Assembly: GCA_905479575.1 (NCBI GenBank)
Contig: CAJQNB010000003.1
Coordinates: 43,515 to 107,514, forward strand
From: an uncultured Pseudophaeobacter sp.
Lineage (GTDB): Bacteria; Pseudomonadota; Alphaproteobacteria; Rhodobacterales; Rhodobacteraceae
Direction: 5' to 3'
DNA: 64,000 bases
In this document: one piece after another, positions 16,579-25,260 of the stretch
Numbering within the stretch: the first letter of the stretch is position 1
Layout of the letters: each line of letters starts with the position of its first letter
The notes under the pieces: generated by a model
Told to the model about the DNA's origin: nothing
What the model saw: the letters and a program-made list of their open reading frames with translations, nothing else
Database searches by the model: none
Translations under genes and position numbers: made by a program

Positions 16579-18516
16579 TCAGTCCCCTCCCAGCAAGCGC
16601 AGCAACTGATCCTTGGCCTCTTGCTCGATACGATCGCGGATCACCTGGTTCAGATCCTGCTCTGGGGTGACCTCCATATCCAACTCCTCGCTGAGCTTTT
16701 CGATCACCCGGTCTTTGGCTTCCTGCTCCACCGCATCAATCTCTGGCTGCAGGGCGTTTTTTAGATCCGGGCGAATTTTGGGATCGGCCCAGGGGCCAGT
16801 AATCAGCACCGGAATGGTCAGCCCCGCCGCCCCATTGAGGCCGGAAATGGTTGGCGCAAACCGGTAATCCAGATCCTGCGCGCCCAGCCCGATCCGCCCG
16901 CTACCATCCGCCCGGATGCCTTTTAGCGTCACCAGCAGATCCTGGTTCACCAGATTACCCTTTTCAATGGCATAGCTGCCCGACAGCTGGTCAAACACAG
17001 TACTGCCACCATTGCCCCGCCCCGAGCGCATCAGCTTTTCAAGGTCAAACCCAGTAAAAAACCCCTTGTTGACCTCCAGCCAGCCCTTGCCCGAGAGCGA
17101 GCGCATCAGTGCATCCAGGCTACCACCAGAGGCCAGATACTCCAGCTCGCCCAGCGCCTCGCCATTCAACCTGTCATATCCAGCCAGCTGCCCCAGGCCC
17201 TTCTCCAGCCGGATGCCGTTGAAACTCAGCTTACCGCCGGCAGAAAACCCGTTGCGATTATTGGCCACAACTTGCCCCAACACCTGACCACCAAACAGCG
17301 CCGCAGGTTGCAGTTTCAGCACCCCGCGCGACCGGTCCAGAGTCAGCGACAGCTTACTGGCGCCAAACTCAAGCCCCGCCGCCTTCAGGCTGTTAAAACT
17401 CACCACGGCTGTGCCGTTGGCCAGGGCCAGCGCCGCGGCGTCAATGGGCTCCTTTGACCAACCAGAAGCCGCCACCTCGGAGCTTTCACCTGCCGCCGCA
17501 GCTGTTGCGGCAGGGGTCAAACCAGGCACTGTCAGATCGCCGCCATTCAGCTGTGCGGTGAATTGCGGCACATCCGACAACACAACATCCAGGCCACCTT
17601 CCAGCCTATTGCCATCCAGATCCAACGCCATGTCGCGCAGCGCCAAGCGTCCATCGGTGGTATAAGTGGCATCAGCGCCGATCACCATCGCTTGCCCCAA
17701 CCCCTGCGGCAGCGCGATGCCGCTCTGGCCAAAGGCCGTCAAAAAGGCTTCCGTATCCGTGGTCTTTGCGGTGACCCGCCCCGTTGCGGCGCCGGTCAGG
17801 TCAGCGCGCCCGTCAAAGCGCAGGCTGCCGCCATCAGCCGCGACCGACGCCCCAACCGAAGAAACTGCGCCGTTCAGAAAGGCGGCAAAGCTGCCCACCT
17901 CGGCCTGCACCTGCAAAGGTGCCCCGGCCGGCCTAAGTGTCAGATCAACATTCACCGTGCCGCTGGGATCCGGCCAACGCAGCACCATATCCACCGAAGA
18001 CATCTCCACCGGCGCGCCCTTATGCGGCTGATAGCGCAGCGACGCCCCGGTCAGGGTCAGCTTTTCAATACTGATCGGCAAAGCCGCCGCCTGGGGTTCG
18101 CCAGCGCCCGCCGCCGCCGCGCCGTCGCTCTCTCCGCCCAGCACCCAATTGCCCCGGCCATCCGCGCGCTCCGACAGGTTCAGATGCGGCAGCACCGCCG
18201 AAACCTCGGTCACCCGCACCTTGCCCCGCAACAGATCCCCAGCCGAGATGCCAATCGACAGGCGTTCGGCAGTCAGCATCGGCTCTGGCCCGGCCCAGTC
18301 CGCATTGGACAGCACCACCCCGTCCGATTTCACCCCCAGCATCGGCCAAAGGGTAAAGCGCACCTCGCCCTGAAACGTCAGCTTGCGCCCGGTCTGTGCC
18401 TCAAGCTGATCGGCGGCCAGCCCTGCGACTTTTTCGCCGGGCAGCATAAACAGCACCACCACCAAAACCACCAACGTCGCGATCAGTGCCCCCAAGATCC
18501 GCAAAATCAGCTTCAT
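16579..18516 (-). CDS. AsmA family protein
   Basis: This 645-residue envelope protein begins with a cytoplasmic MK, one signal-anchor helix (ILRILGALIATLVVLVVVLFMLPG) and then the AsmA N-terminal domain: LAADQLEAQTGRKLTFQGEVRFTLWPMLGVKSDGVVLSNADWAG. The C-terminal AsmA_2-like region, with LSGKGWLEVNKGFFTGFDLEKLM and PVLITGPWADPKIRPDL, is complete. AsmA-like proteins are thought to help move phospholipid between the membranes or to affect outer-membrane assembly. The ATG at 18516 is chosen because AGGAG lies 7 bases upstream; the ATG at 18531 overlaps that site. Confidence 0.87.
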   Translation of the reverse strand: MKLILRILGALIATLVVLVVVLFMLPGEKVAGLAADQLEAQTGRKLTFQGEVRFTLWPMLGVKSDGVVLSNADWAGPEPMLTAERLSIGISAGDLLRGKVRVTEVSAVLPHLNLSERADGRGNWVLGGESDGAAAAGAGEPQAAALPISIEKLTLTGASLRYQPHKGAPVEMSSVDMVLRWPDPSGTVNVDLTLRPAGAPLQVQAEVGSFAAFLNGAVSSVGASVAADGGSLRFDGRADLTGAATGRVTAKTTDTEAFLTAFGQSGIALPQGLGQAMVIGADATYTTDGRLALRDMALDLDGNRLEGGLDVVLSDVPQFTAQLNGGDLTVPGLTPAATAAAAGESSEVAASGWSKEPIDAAALALANGTAVVSFNSLKAAGLEFGASKLSLTLDRSRGVLKLQPAALFGGQVLGQVVANNRNGFSAGGKLSFNGIRLEKGLGQLAGYDRLNGEALGELEYLASGGSLDALMRSLSGKGWLEVNKGFFTGFDLEKLMRSGRGNGGSTVFDQLSGSYAIEKGNLVNQDLLVTLKGIRADGSGRIGLGAQDLDYRFAPTISGLNGAAGLTIPVLITGPWADPKIRPDLKNALQPEIDAVEQEAKDRVIEKLSEELDMEVTPEQDLNQVIRDRIEQEAKDQLLRLLGGD

Positions 18517-18630
18517 CTGCCCACTCCTCATGTCTTTTCCCCTGGCTTTAGGGGCTTACCACCAGCTTAGCCGCTCCACCCTTGGGCGCAATGCTAGACT
18601 GAGCCAAACCCGCGCTCCCAGAGGCCGCTC

Positions 18631-19008
18631 TTAGCGCAGCCGGAACCGCTGTCGCAGCCCAAGACCCAGGAAAAACAACAGCGGCAGACTGGCGACGGTT
18701 TGGAAACCGGCAAGGAGTTTCAAAACTGGCGGCAAAGACGCCATGAACTCCGCCCCAAAGAAGACCCGTCCAAAGCCAAACAACGGAAACAGATTGGAAA
18801 AACTCAATCCCATCGCCGCCCCCATCGGACGCGTGACCTCCGCCAGCGGCGCAGGCACACAGCACCCCGCGAAAAAGCCCCAGAAAGCGACAAAGCCAAA
18901 GGCCCAGAGTCCTGCCAACCAAAGCGCGGGCCGCGCCATGGAATACCCATAGTCGGAAAACAGACCAAAGAGCAGATAGGATAAGCGCTGTTGCGGTACA
19001 CCTTGCAA
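18631..19008 (-). pseudogene. Probable 3' remnant of a pentapeptide-repeat-type membrane protein
   Basis: The frame encodes 125 residues with about three membrane helices: SYLLFGLFSDYGYSMARPALWLAGLWAFGFVAF, a middle helix, and SLPLLFFLGLGLRQRFRLR at the end. An SDYG(x)S-(x)ARP-LW segment and a final LGLGLR-RFR tail are what I remember from the membrane C-termini of large pentapeptide-repeat proteins, but the large N-terminal part is absent. No Shine-Dalgarno precedes the first ATG, and the frame upstream runs into the rimO leader. A short intact membrane protein is the alternative. Confidence 0.4.
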
Positions 19009-19187
19009 GTGAGGGCCGCGTTTGACCTTGGGGAGGCGAGTGGCGCCTTCCCAGGGGGAAGGTCAGGCGCTGCCCGGCCTAGCGGCCGGGCGGTGGGCTC
19101 TTGGCACCTGCCCTGTGTCAGGGGAGTTGCACGCCTTGCATCGCCGTTTTTCTTGCCTACCGCCGCATTCCTGTTATATGCGCGATC

Positions 19188-20591
19188 ATGACCAGCAATC
19201 CGCCAGACCTTCGCCCCGACCTCGCCCCCAAAGCCCTGATGGGGGACAGCCCCCGTGCCGGCCAGCCAACGCTTGGTATGGTCTCGCTTGGCTGCCCCAA
19301 GGCGCTGGTGGACAGTGAACGCATCCTCACCCGGCTGCGGGCCGAGGGCTATGGCATCTCCCCCGATTATGCCGGGGCTGACGCGGTGATCGTCAACACC
19401 TGCGGCTTTCTGGACAGTGCCAAGGCCGAAAGCCTGGAGGCCATCGGCGAAGCGCTGAAGGAAAACGGCAAAGTCATCGTCACCGGCTGTCTGGGGGCTG
19501 AGCCGGACTACATTCGCGAGCATCACCCGCGCATTCTGGCCGTCACTGGCCCGCATCAGTATGAGCAGGTGCTGGACGCAGTCCATGCCGCCGTACCGGC
19601 TGATCCCAATCCCTTTATTGATCTGCTGCCCGCCACCGGCGTACAGCTGACCCCGCGCCATTTCAGCTATCTGAAGATCTCGGAAGGCTGCAACCACAAG
19701 TGCAAATTCTGCATCATCCCCGATATGCGCGGCAAGCTGGCATCAAGGCCCGCCCATGCGGTGCTGCGCGAGGCCGACAAGCTGGTCAAGGCCGGGGTGC
19801 GTGAGCTGTTGGTGATCAGCCAGGATACCTCGGCCTATGGGCTGGATCGCAAATATGATGTGAACCCCTGGAACGGCGAAGATCTGCGCAGCCATATCCT
19901 GGATCTGTCGCGCGAGCTGGGCAAACTGGCCCCGGCGGATGAGCTGTGGATCCGGCTGCACTATGTCTATCCCTATCCCCATGTGCGTGATCTGATCCCG
20001 CTGATGGCAGACCCGGACAACGCGCTGCTGCCCTATTTGGACATCCCCTTTCAGCATTCGCACCCGGATGTGCTGAAACGCATGGCGCGCCCTGCTCATA
20101 CCGCCAAAACCCTGACCGAGATCGCCGCCTGGCGCGCGATCTGCCCCGATATCACTCTGCGCTCGACCTTTATTGTCGGCTACCCCGGTGAAACCGAAGC
20201 AGAGTTCCAGCACCTGCTGGACTGGATGGAGGAGGCGCAGCTGGACCGGGTGGGCTGCTTTAAGTATGAAAACGTCGATGGCGCGCGCTCCAACGCCCTG
20301 CCCGATCATGTTGATGAAGACGTCAAGCAAGAGCGCTGGGAGCGCTTTATGGAAAAGGCACAGGCCATTTCCGAGGCCAAGCTACAGGCCAAGGTCGGCC
20401 AAACCATGCAGGTGATTGTGGACGACATTGACGAAGACGGCATTGCCACCTGCCGCACCAAATCGGATGCGCCAGAGATCGACGGCAACCTGTTTATCGA
20501 CGCAGGCACCGAAGATCTATCTGTCGGTGATCTGGTGACGGTCGAGGTCGACGAAGCCGGCGATTACGATCTGTGGGGGACACTCGGCTAA
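19188..20591 (+). CDS. rimO: Ribosomal protein S12 methylthiotransferase
   Basis: RimO is a radical-SAM enzyme that adds a methylthio group to a conserved aspartate of ribosomal protein S12. In this 467-residue protein the N-terminal cluster cysteines are Cys36, Cys72 and Cys101, and the radical-SAM triad is Cys168-x3-Cys172-x2-Cys175 in [15 protein letters not shown] domain forms the C-terminus ([15 protein letters not shown]...). The ATG at 19188 is preferred over an open frame upstream, which would add 29 residues unlike the family. It is followed by a very strong hairpin. Confidence 0.95.
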   Translation: MTSNPPDLRPDLAPKALMGDSPRAGQPTLGMVSLGCPKALVDSERILTRLRAEGYGISPDYAGADAVIVNTCGFLDSAKAESLEAIGEALKENGKVIVTGCLGAEPDYIREHHPRILAVTGPHQYEQVLDAVHAAVPADPNPFIDLLPATGVQLTPRHFSYLKISEGCNHKCKFCIIPDMRGKLASRPAHAVLREADKLVKAGVRELLVISQDTSAYGLDRKYDVNPWNGEDLRSHILDLSRELGKLAPADELWIRLHYVYPYPHVRDLIPLMADPDNALLPYLDIPFQHSHPDVLKRMARPAHTAKTLTEIAAWRAICPDITLRSTFIVGYPGETEAEFQHLLDWMEEAQLDRVGCFKYENVDGARSNALPDHVDEDVKQERWERFMEKAQAISEAKLQAKVGQTMQVIVDDIDEDGIATCRTKSDAPEIDGNLFIDAGTEDLSVGDLVTVEVDEAGDYDLWGTLG

Positions 20592-20619
20592 GCCCCCACC
20601 AGCCGCTGTTTCGCGGCAT

Positions 20620-20664
20620 GTTTTCCCACCACCGGAGGCAAAAGCGCCTCCGGTGGTGGGTTTA
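20620..20664. terminator. Strong bidirectional-type terminator after rimO
   Basis: CCCACCACCGGAGGC (20625-20639) pairs perfectly over 15 bases with 20646-20660, loop AAAAGC. A TTTT precedes it, and a short T run (TTTAGG) follows. Confidence 0.75.
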
Positions 20665-20763
20665 GGTCAGGCGCGCGCACCTGCTTTGGCTGGGCTTCTC
20701 TATTCAAACGCTGCTAAGCTCCCCATACCAGCCAGAGTATTCAGCCAAAGAGAGACCCAGGCC

Positions 20764-21009
20764 ATGACAGATGAAATCCCCGAGATCGCCCAGAAAAGCC
20801 CATTTGTTGTCGAGGTCAGCGAAGGGAAAAGTTATTTCTGGTGCTCCTGCGGCAAATCGCAAAAGCAGCCGTTTTGCGATGGCAGCCATAAGGGCGGCAC
20901 CTTTGCACCAGTGAAATACACTGCGCAAAAGACCGGAAAACTGTTCTTTTGCGGCTGTAAACACTCAGCCAAACAGCCGCTGTGTGATGGCAGTCACTCC
21001 GGGCTCTAG
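20764..21009 (+). CDS. CDGSH iron-sulfur domain protein
   Basis: An 81-residue protein with two CDGSH motifs in tandem, like mitochondrial CISD3 and its bacterial relatives. Each motif gives the 3Cys-1His ligand set of a redox-active [2Fe-2S] cluster: Cys27, Cys29, Cys38, His42 and Cys63, Cys65, Cys74, His78. The start at 20764 follows the family N-terminus; upstream in-frame sequence is the rimO terminator region. Cytoplasmic, probably electron transfer or Fe-S handling; the partner is unknown. Confidence 0.92.
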   Translation: MTDEIPEIAQKSPFVVEVSEGKSYFWCSCGKSQKQPFCDGSHKGGTFAPVKYTAQKTGKLFFCGCKHSAKQPLCDGSHSGL

Positions 21010-21098
21010 GGCCAGACCTCCCGTATGGCCTTAGAGCCCCACGCGGGAGCTTTGCTTAAACGGTGGATGCACGCTCCCGGCGCCTGAGGGGGCACGCG

Positions 21099-21404
21099 TT
21101 AGTTACAGTCTGCCCGCAGGCGCAGCAGGCGCGCTGCATTGCAGCAATAGACCGGGGGCTCAACCGATCCCTCCGGCCTCTCTGCCCCGTCCTGCCTGTC
21201 CTGCTCGTGCTGCCTGTCCTGCCGGTCCAGTAAGCGTTTGCAGCTTTCTGGCGCATCGCAGCCGCGACAGGAGGTGATCATCTCCGCCCAGTCCTCAGCA
21301 CTGATTTTGCCGATCGCAAAAGCCTCGGCCAGATCCGCGCCAAGATGTTTGCCCATCCGAGCCATCAGCTGCAAGTGCAGCATCGCGTCCCCAAGTGGGT
21401 GCAT
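21099..21404 (-). CDS. DUF6455 family protein (copy 1)
   Basis: This 101-residue protein has the Rhodobacterales DUF6455 pattern: LMARMGKHLGADLAEAFAIGKISAEDWAEMI, then CRGCDAPESCKRLL, and a final CxN motif (YCCNAARLLRL). The paired cysteines suggest a metal or disulfide site, but no function is established. Between the two cysteine parts lies a low-complexity insert, RQDRQHEQDRQDG, encoded by imperfect CTGTCCTGC-like repeats that the neighbouring copy lacks. AGGAG sits 7 bases before the ATG. Confidence 0.78.
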   Translation of the reverse strand: MHPLGDAMLHLQLMARMGKHLGADLAEAFAIGKISAEDWAEMITSCRGCDAPESCKRLLDRQDRQHEQDRQDGAERPEGSVEPPVYCCNAARLLRLRADCN

Positions 21405-21447
21405 GAGAAAGCTCCTTTCGTTTGCGAACTATGGCGCCGCCGCTGAA

Positions 21448-21729
21448 TTAGACGCCACCTTCTTCCTTCAGATAGCCCAACAAATCCCGGTTGCGGCAAT
21501 AGTCCGGCGCGTCAACCAGTGCCGGATCTGCCGCGCCGCCCTCCAGCTGAGCCAGCTGCGCCGAACACTGCCGCGGGTGTGCACATCGACTACAGCGCAA
21601 TACTGCTTCGGAAATTTCATCAAACGCCAAATGGCCTGCGATGGCCTGTTCCTGCAGATCCAGTCCCAGGGCCTGGCTCATGCGGTCAAATAGGGCTGCA
21701 TGTGTCTTGAGGGTAGATTGCGCGCGCAC
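21448..21729 (-). CDS. DUF6455 family protein (copy 2)
   Basis: A 93-residue second member of the same family: LFDRMSQALGLDLQEQAIAGHLAFDEISEAVLRC, SRCAHPRQCSAQL and YCRNRDLLGYL. It differs from copy 1 over most of its length, so this is an old duplication. The start is GTG at 21729, with AGGAG 7 bases upstream; the frame extends to a TTG at 21759 without a ribosome site. It lies 43 bases upstream of copy 1 on the same strand, so the two are probably cotranscribed. Confidence 0.75.
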   Translation of the reverse strand: MRAQSTLKTHAALFDRMSQALGLDLQEQAIAGHLAFDEISEAVLRCSRCAHPRQCSAQLAQLEGGAADPALVDAPDYCRNRDLLGYLKEEGGV

Positions 21730-21808
21730 AGAGGATCTCCTGCCAATGATGATGGGCAAAAGCTATGAAAGCAGGGGGTAGCCTGCCTTGATGCAAATCA
21801 ACGCCGGG

Positions 21809-22192
21809 TCAGTCCGCGTGTTGATCCAGATAGGCCCGTACCGCATCCTGAACCCGGCGAAACCGGTCGCCGCCCAGCTTTTTGCCACCATACCAGCGCG
21901 TTACGATAATGACATGGTCCCGCAAACCCTCGCGTTCCAGCATCCGTAAAATCACCATACCCGCACCGCTTTCGCCGTCATCCGCCTTTAGCCCCCCTGT
22001 CGGCAGTAGCGCCGCCCAGGTGTTATGGGTGGCCTTGGCGTAGCTGCGATCCCGCTTCAGATTTGCCAGCACCTGATCCACCTCTGCCCGCGAGGTGACC
22101 CTGGCCCCACTCACGGCGTAGCGCGACCCACGGTCCGTCAACACGACACCAAGCTGTGTCAGGGGAATGGCCGACATATCGGAAGAGGTCAT
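21809..22192 (-). CDS. YigZ/IMPACT family protein
   Basis: A 127-residue member of the UPF0029/Impact family, reduced to the N-terminal Impact domain. The family signature is clear: RSYAKATHNTWAALL, DDGESGAGMVILRMLE, and VTRWYGGKKLGGDRF (about residues 97-111). Eukaryotic IMPACT modulates GCN2; the bacterial function is unknown. E. coli YigZ is about 200 residues, so the C-terminal ferredoxin-like domain is absent here. Confidence 0.85.
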   Translation of the reverse strand: MTSSDMSAIPLTQLGVVLTDRGSRYAVSGARVTSRAEVDQVLANLKRDRSYAKATHNTWAALLPTGGLKADDGESGAGMVILRMLEREGLRDHVIIVTRWYGGKKLGGDRFRRVQDAVRAYLDQHAD

Positions 22193-22445
22193 CGTGGCAA
22201 GGATCCGTTGGTCAAAGGCAAGAGCTCCCCCTTCTTATCGGGCAATTCAGCTCTGCGCCAGCGGCAGCAGGACGGAGGTATTGCACCAGAAAGCGCGTTG
22301 TTATTCTGCCTTTCCCCATGCGGGCGCTACAGGACAATAGGAACAAATACGATCCGAGTTCCGGCGGGAGCTGCAGTGGTCCACCAGGACTGTTTTGCCG
22401 CCCCAGCGCTTGCAAACCGCCACTGATGAGGGCAGTCTGACCTAT

Positions 22446-22697
22446 ATGTTTAGCATCGAACATGATTTTGACTGCACCACGGTGACCCTTGTCGACGAAG
22501 GGGACCAACCGCTGTTGGAGGATCTCACGCTGCATGCCTTTGCCGAATGCGTGACCATCGAACAATTGGATACACGCACCGATCAGGTGCAGAAAATTAC
22601 CCTCTCCTATACACAGGTTCGCGATCTCGCTGCGGCCTTGGACCTGCCCGAAGGCGTCTATCGGCTAGTGCCGGAAACGGCAAAAGGCCCCGCCTAA
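22446..22697 (+). CDS. Conserved hypothetical small acidic protein
   Basis: This 83-residue protein has no recognised domain. It is acidic, starts MFSIEHDFDCTTVTLVDEGDQPL and has a regular alternation suggestive of a beta-rich fold, ending with a helix and a LPEGVYRL segment. I recall similar ORFs in Roseobacter genomes but cannot name a family. The frame is open upstream to 22395, but ATG 22446 gives a better N-terminus. Confidence 0.55.
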   Translation: MFSIEHDFDCTTVTLVDEGDQPLLEDLTLHAFAECVTIEQLDTRTDQVQKITLSYTQVRDLAAALDLPEGVYRLVPETAKGPA

Positions 22698-22848
22698 AAC
22701 CCTAGCGCCAGACTCCCTGTCGCGCCCAGGGCTAGGCTTTGCGCGCCAGAGCTGATCCTGGAGACCTCGCAGTCAGGTTTCCTAACTGTCAGGTGGCTGC
22801 CCTTTCTCAGGGGCAATCAGTTAGCGGCCAGCCCTCTCAGGCCAGATC

Positions 22849-23130
22849 TCAGCCGCGGCCTGTGTAGACAAAGACCTTGTTGCGCGATGTCGCCCCCTGG
22901 TGCAGCTCCAGGTTTGAGCTGGCCACTCCCATGGCCTTGGCCAGAAGGCTGCGCACAGCCTCGGTCGCCTTGCCATTTTCGGGCACACAGGTAACTGTCA
23001 CCTTTAATCCGGTCTCAGACTGTATAATGCCATTGGCAGCTGCTTTTGGCGTCACTTTCACCGCAATCTTTGCGCCGGTGACGGCCAGATCGGAAAGGTC
23101 TGGCAGGTTTTTTCTCTTTGGCTTGCCCAT
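22849..23130 (-). CDS. DUF167 (YggU) family protein
   Basis: A 93-residue DUF167 protein: the typical core VKVTPKAAANGI...LKVTVTCVPENGKATEAVRSLLAKAMGVASSNLELHQGATSRNKVF is complete. The family has a known small alpha/beta fold but no agreed function. The start at 23130 gives MGKPKRKNLPDL; further upstream the frame stays open by chance. It is divergent from the nitroreductase gene. Confidence 0.85.
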   Translation of the reverse strand: MGKPKRKNLPDLSDLAVTGAKIAVKVTPKAAANGIIQSETGLKVTVTCVPENGKATEAVRSLLAKAMGVASSNLELHQGATSRNKVFVYTGRG

Positions 23131-23267
23131 GTTGCCCCTGATGCCTGCTGATCCTGCCATTGACCACAGAAAAATCCACCAATAGCCCCTGAAACCCAGG
23201 CTCTGCCCCTTGAATTGTGACCTCCGGGTGTTGAGATTAGCCCCATTGATGTAAAAAGGCTTTACAT

Positions 23268-23861
23268 ATGACCACAAATTCTCTGCCCCAGGCCAATGCC
23301 GCAGCGCTGGACTTCCTCTTGTCGCGCCGCTCACGCCCCGCCAAAACGCTGGTTGCTCCGGCCCCCACCCGCGCAGAGCTCATGCCGCTGCTCACCGCAG
23401 CAGCCCGCAGCCCAGACCATGGCAAGCTTGAACCCTGGAGGTTTGTGGTCATCGAGAAAGCTGCCATGGCGCGATTGGCGGCGCTGACCCTGCAGGCGGG
23501 CATCCGATTGGGTAAATCAGAGGAAGATATCTCCAAGGCGCGCAGCCAGTTCGACCTGGGCCAATTGGCCGTAGTGGTTGTCGAGGTGCAAAAAGAAAGC
23601 GCAAAAATTCCCGCGATCGAGCAGAGTTACAGCGCCGGGGCGGTCTGCCTTGCGCTGCTCAATGCTGCGCTGGCCTCTGGTTGGGGAGCCAACTGGTTGT
23701 CGGGCTGGGCCAGCCATGACCGTCAGTTCTGCCAACAGGCCTTTGCCCTTGAGAACAATGAACGCGTGGCCGGGATCATACATATCGCCACCCAGAAAAC
23801 CGTGCCACCGGAGCGCCCGCGCCCGAACCTTTCAGACCTGACAACCTGGATACCGAAATGA
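23268..23861 (+). CDS. Nitroreductase family protein (YdjA-like)
   Basis: A 197-residue FMN-dependent oxidoreductase. LLSRRSRPAKTL near the N-terminus and AAARSPDHGKLEPWRFVVIEK match the flavin-binding part of YdjA-type nitroreductases; WGANWLSGWASHDRQF and VAGIIHIATQ form the C-terminal part. Such enzymes usually form homodimers and reduce nitro compounds or quinones with NAD(P)H; the natural substrate is unknown. It overlaps the following EI24 gene by 4 bases, so they are cotranscribed. Confidence 0.88.
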   Translation: MTTNSLPQANAAALDFLLSRRSRPAKTLVAPAPTRAELMPLLTAAARSPDHGKLEPWRFVVIEKAAMARLAALTLQAGIRLGKSEEDISKARSQFDLGQLAVVVVEVQKESAKIPAIEQSYSAGAVCLALLNAALASGWGANWLSGWASHDRQFCQQAFALENNERVAGIIHIATQKTVPPERPRPNLSDLTTWIPK

Positions 23862-24550
23862 TTTTTGACGCCTTTTTCAAAACCCTGAACCAGATTACAG
23901 ATCCGCGCTTTTTGCGGGTGTTCTTTCTTGGCATCGGCTTGACGCTGGCGCTGTTGATAGGCGCCACGGTGGGCTTTCTGGCTCTGGTTCAATGGCTCAC
24001 CTCGGCCTCGGTCACCCTACCGCTGATTGGGGAGGTCACCTGGCTCGACGATCTGTTCTCCGCCGGGTCCGTTGTGTTGATGATGATCCTGTCAATTTTT
24101 CTGATGGTGCCGGTCGCCTCGGCCATAACTTCGATGTTTCTGGATGAGGTGGCACAGGCTGTTGAAGACAAGCACTTCCCCCATCTGCCACAGGTCGCGC
24201 CTGTGCCGCTGTGGTCGGCGATAAAGGACACTGTGAATTTTCTGGGCGTCTTGATCGGTGCCAATATTCTGGCGCTGATACTCTATGCGCTCTTTCCTCC
24301 AGCGGCGCCCTTTATCTTTTGGGCGTTGAATGGCTATCTCCTGGGGCGTGAATATTTCACCCTCGCCGCCAGCCGCCGCATCGGCCCGGTCGAAGCCAGG
24401 AAACTATGCCGTAAACATACGGGCACCATCTGGATGGCAGGTATTTTAATGGCGATGCCCCTGTCTATCCCGCTGCTGAACCTGGTGATCCCAATCCTGG
24501 GCGCTGCCACCTACACGCATTTGTTTCATGCCCTCTGGCGCCAGGGCTAA
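23858..24550 (+). CDS. EI24 / CysZ-like membrane protein
   Basis: This 230-residue inner-membrane protein has four or more hydrophobic helices and the EI24 pattern: ITDPRFLRVFFLGIGLTLALL near the start, VASAITSMFLDEVAQAVEDKHFP in the middle, and NGYLLGREYFTLAASRR in the second half. The family includes CysZ, a sulfate uptake protein, but most members in Rhodobacteraceae are uncharacterised. It overlaps the nitroreductase stop by 4 bases. Confidence 0.82.
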   Translation: MIFDAFFKTLNQITDPRFLRVFFLGIGLTLALLIGATVGFLALVQWLTSASVTLPLIGEVTWLDDLFSAGSVVLMMILSIFLMVPVASAITSMFLDEVAQAVEDKHFPHLPQVAPVPLWSAIKDTVNFLGVLIGANILALILYALFPPAAPFIFWALNGYLLGREYFTLAASRRIGPVEARKLCRKHTGTIWMAGILMAMPLSIPLLNLVIPILGAATYTHLFHALWRQG

Positions 24551-24640
24551 CCAGAGCGCCGCAGCATTTTATCCCTGCCTATTTTATCTATCAACAGCAA
24601 ACACTTAACCCCCGACCAGCTCTCCCGCGCCCGCAGTTGC

Positions 24641-24765
24641 GTCGGCTTCGCCGCCCCCCTTTTGCGGCCTTGGGCCCGGCAGCGCACCAAAGGTGCGCTG
24701 CCGGGCCCAACGGGAGGCCGTGCCTTTTGTAAAAAGGCCAACGACGGGCGGGAGCCCCCCGCGCT
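24641..24765. repeat. Second copy of the GGGCCCAACGGGAGG-type palindromic repeat
   Basis: Positions 24670-24688 are perfectly complementary to 24692-24710 (19 bp, loop AAA; arm TTGGGCCCGGCAGCGCACC). This is followed by GCCTTTT-GTA-AAAAGGC (24722-24738) and ACGACGGGCGGGAGCCCCCC. The right half matches the repeat at 9771-9817. It lies in a 374-base gap downstream of the EI24 gene. Confidence 0.65.
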
Positions 24766-24804
24766 ACTAATATCCATGCAACAGCACAGGCTGATCTCAT
24801 AAGA

Positions 24805-24832
24805 CCAAACTCACCAGGCCAAACTCACCAGG
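24805..24832. repeat. 14-bp perfect tandem duplication
   Basis: CCAAACTCACCAGG occurs twice head to tail (24805-24818 and 24819-24832) in the intergenic region before the DUF1467 gene's 3' end. Confidence 0.7.
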
Positions 24833-24924
24833 CGGGCCTCAGCGTGCACCCCACTTGGCCTAGACCAGATGATCTAGAAACGGGTCTGTCGGGAAAATGT
24901 CAGGCCAGCCCCAGGGCCAGGACC

Positions 24925-25200
24925 CTAGGAGCGGTCCGGCAACCGATCGAACCAGTCGAAATCATTGACGCTGATCACCCCGGACAGAATGATTCCCGCA
25001 ATCACCACCCACAACAGACAGGTAACCCCAGTTGTGATCAGCGCCTTTTGCTTTAGGTAGTGGTTCTCTGGCGCGCCAGCATGGGTTCCGGGTTCAATAC
25101 TGCCCTTTTCGCCCTGTGTCTCGATACGGATCGGGATGATGACCAGAAAGGTCATGAACCAGATCACCGCAAACAGAACCAACCCAGATGTAATGGCCAT
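24925..25200 (-). CDS. DUF1467 family membrane protein
   Basis: A 91-residue protein with two predicted membrane helices, SGLVLFAVIWFMTFLVIIPIRIETQGE and TTGVTCLLWVVIAGIILSGVI. The family is characterised by ...FxVxPIRVxTQxExGxIxxGTxxGAPxxxxL..KA, which matches here. It is almost always next to methylmalonyl-CoA epimerase in Rhodobacteraceae as far as I recall, and that is true here (60-base gap, same strand). Function unknown. Confidence 0.87.
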   Translation of the reverse strand: MAITSGLVLFAVIWFMTFLVIIPIRIETQGEKGSIEPGTHAGAPENHYLKQKALITTGVTCLLWVVIAGIILSGVISVNDFDWFDRLPDRS

Positions 25201-25260
25201 GTATGTCTCTTTCTCAAAAGCAACGGGCTGCGCCAGTTGCGCAGCCGCTGCAGTTTAACC

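Noticed and set aside
19101..19187. 29-residue N-terminal extension of RimO
   Set aside because: Cys-rich stretch without family similarity; the start at 19188 precedes the conserved GxVSLGCPK region by a normal distance.
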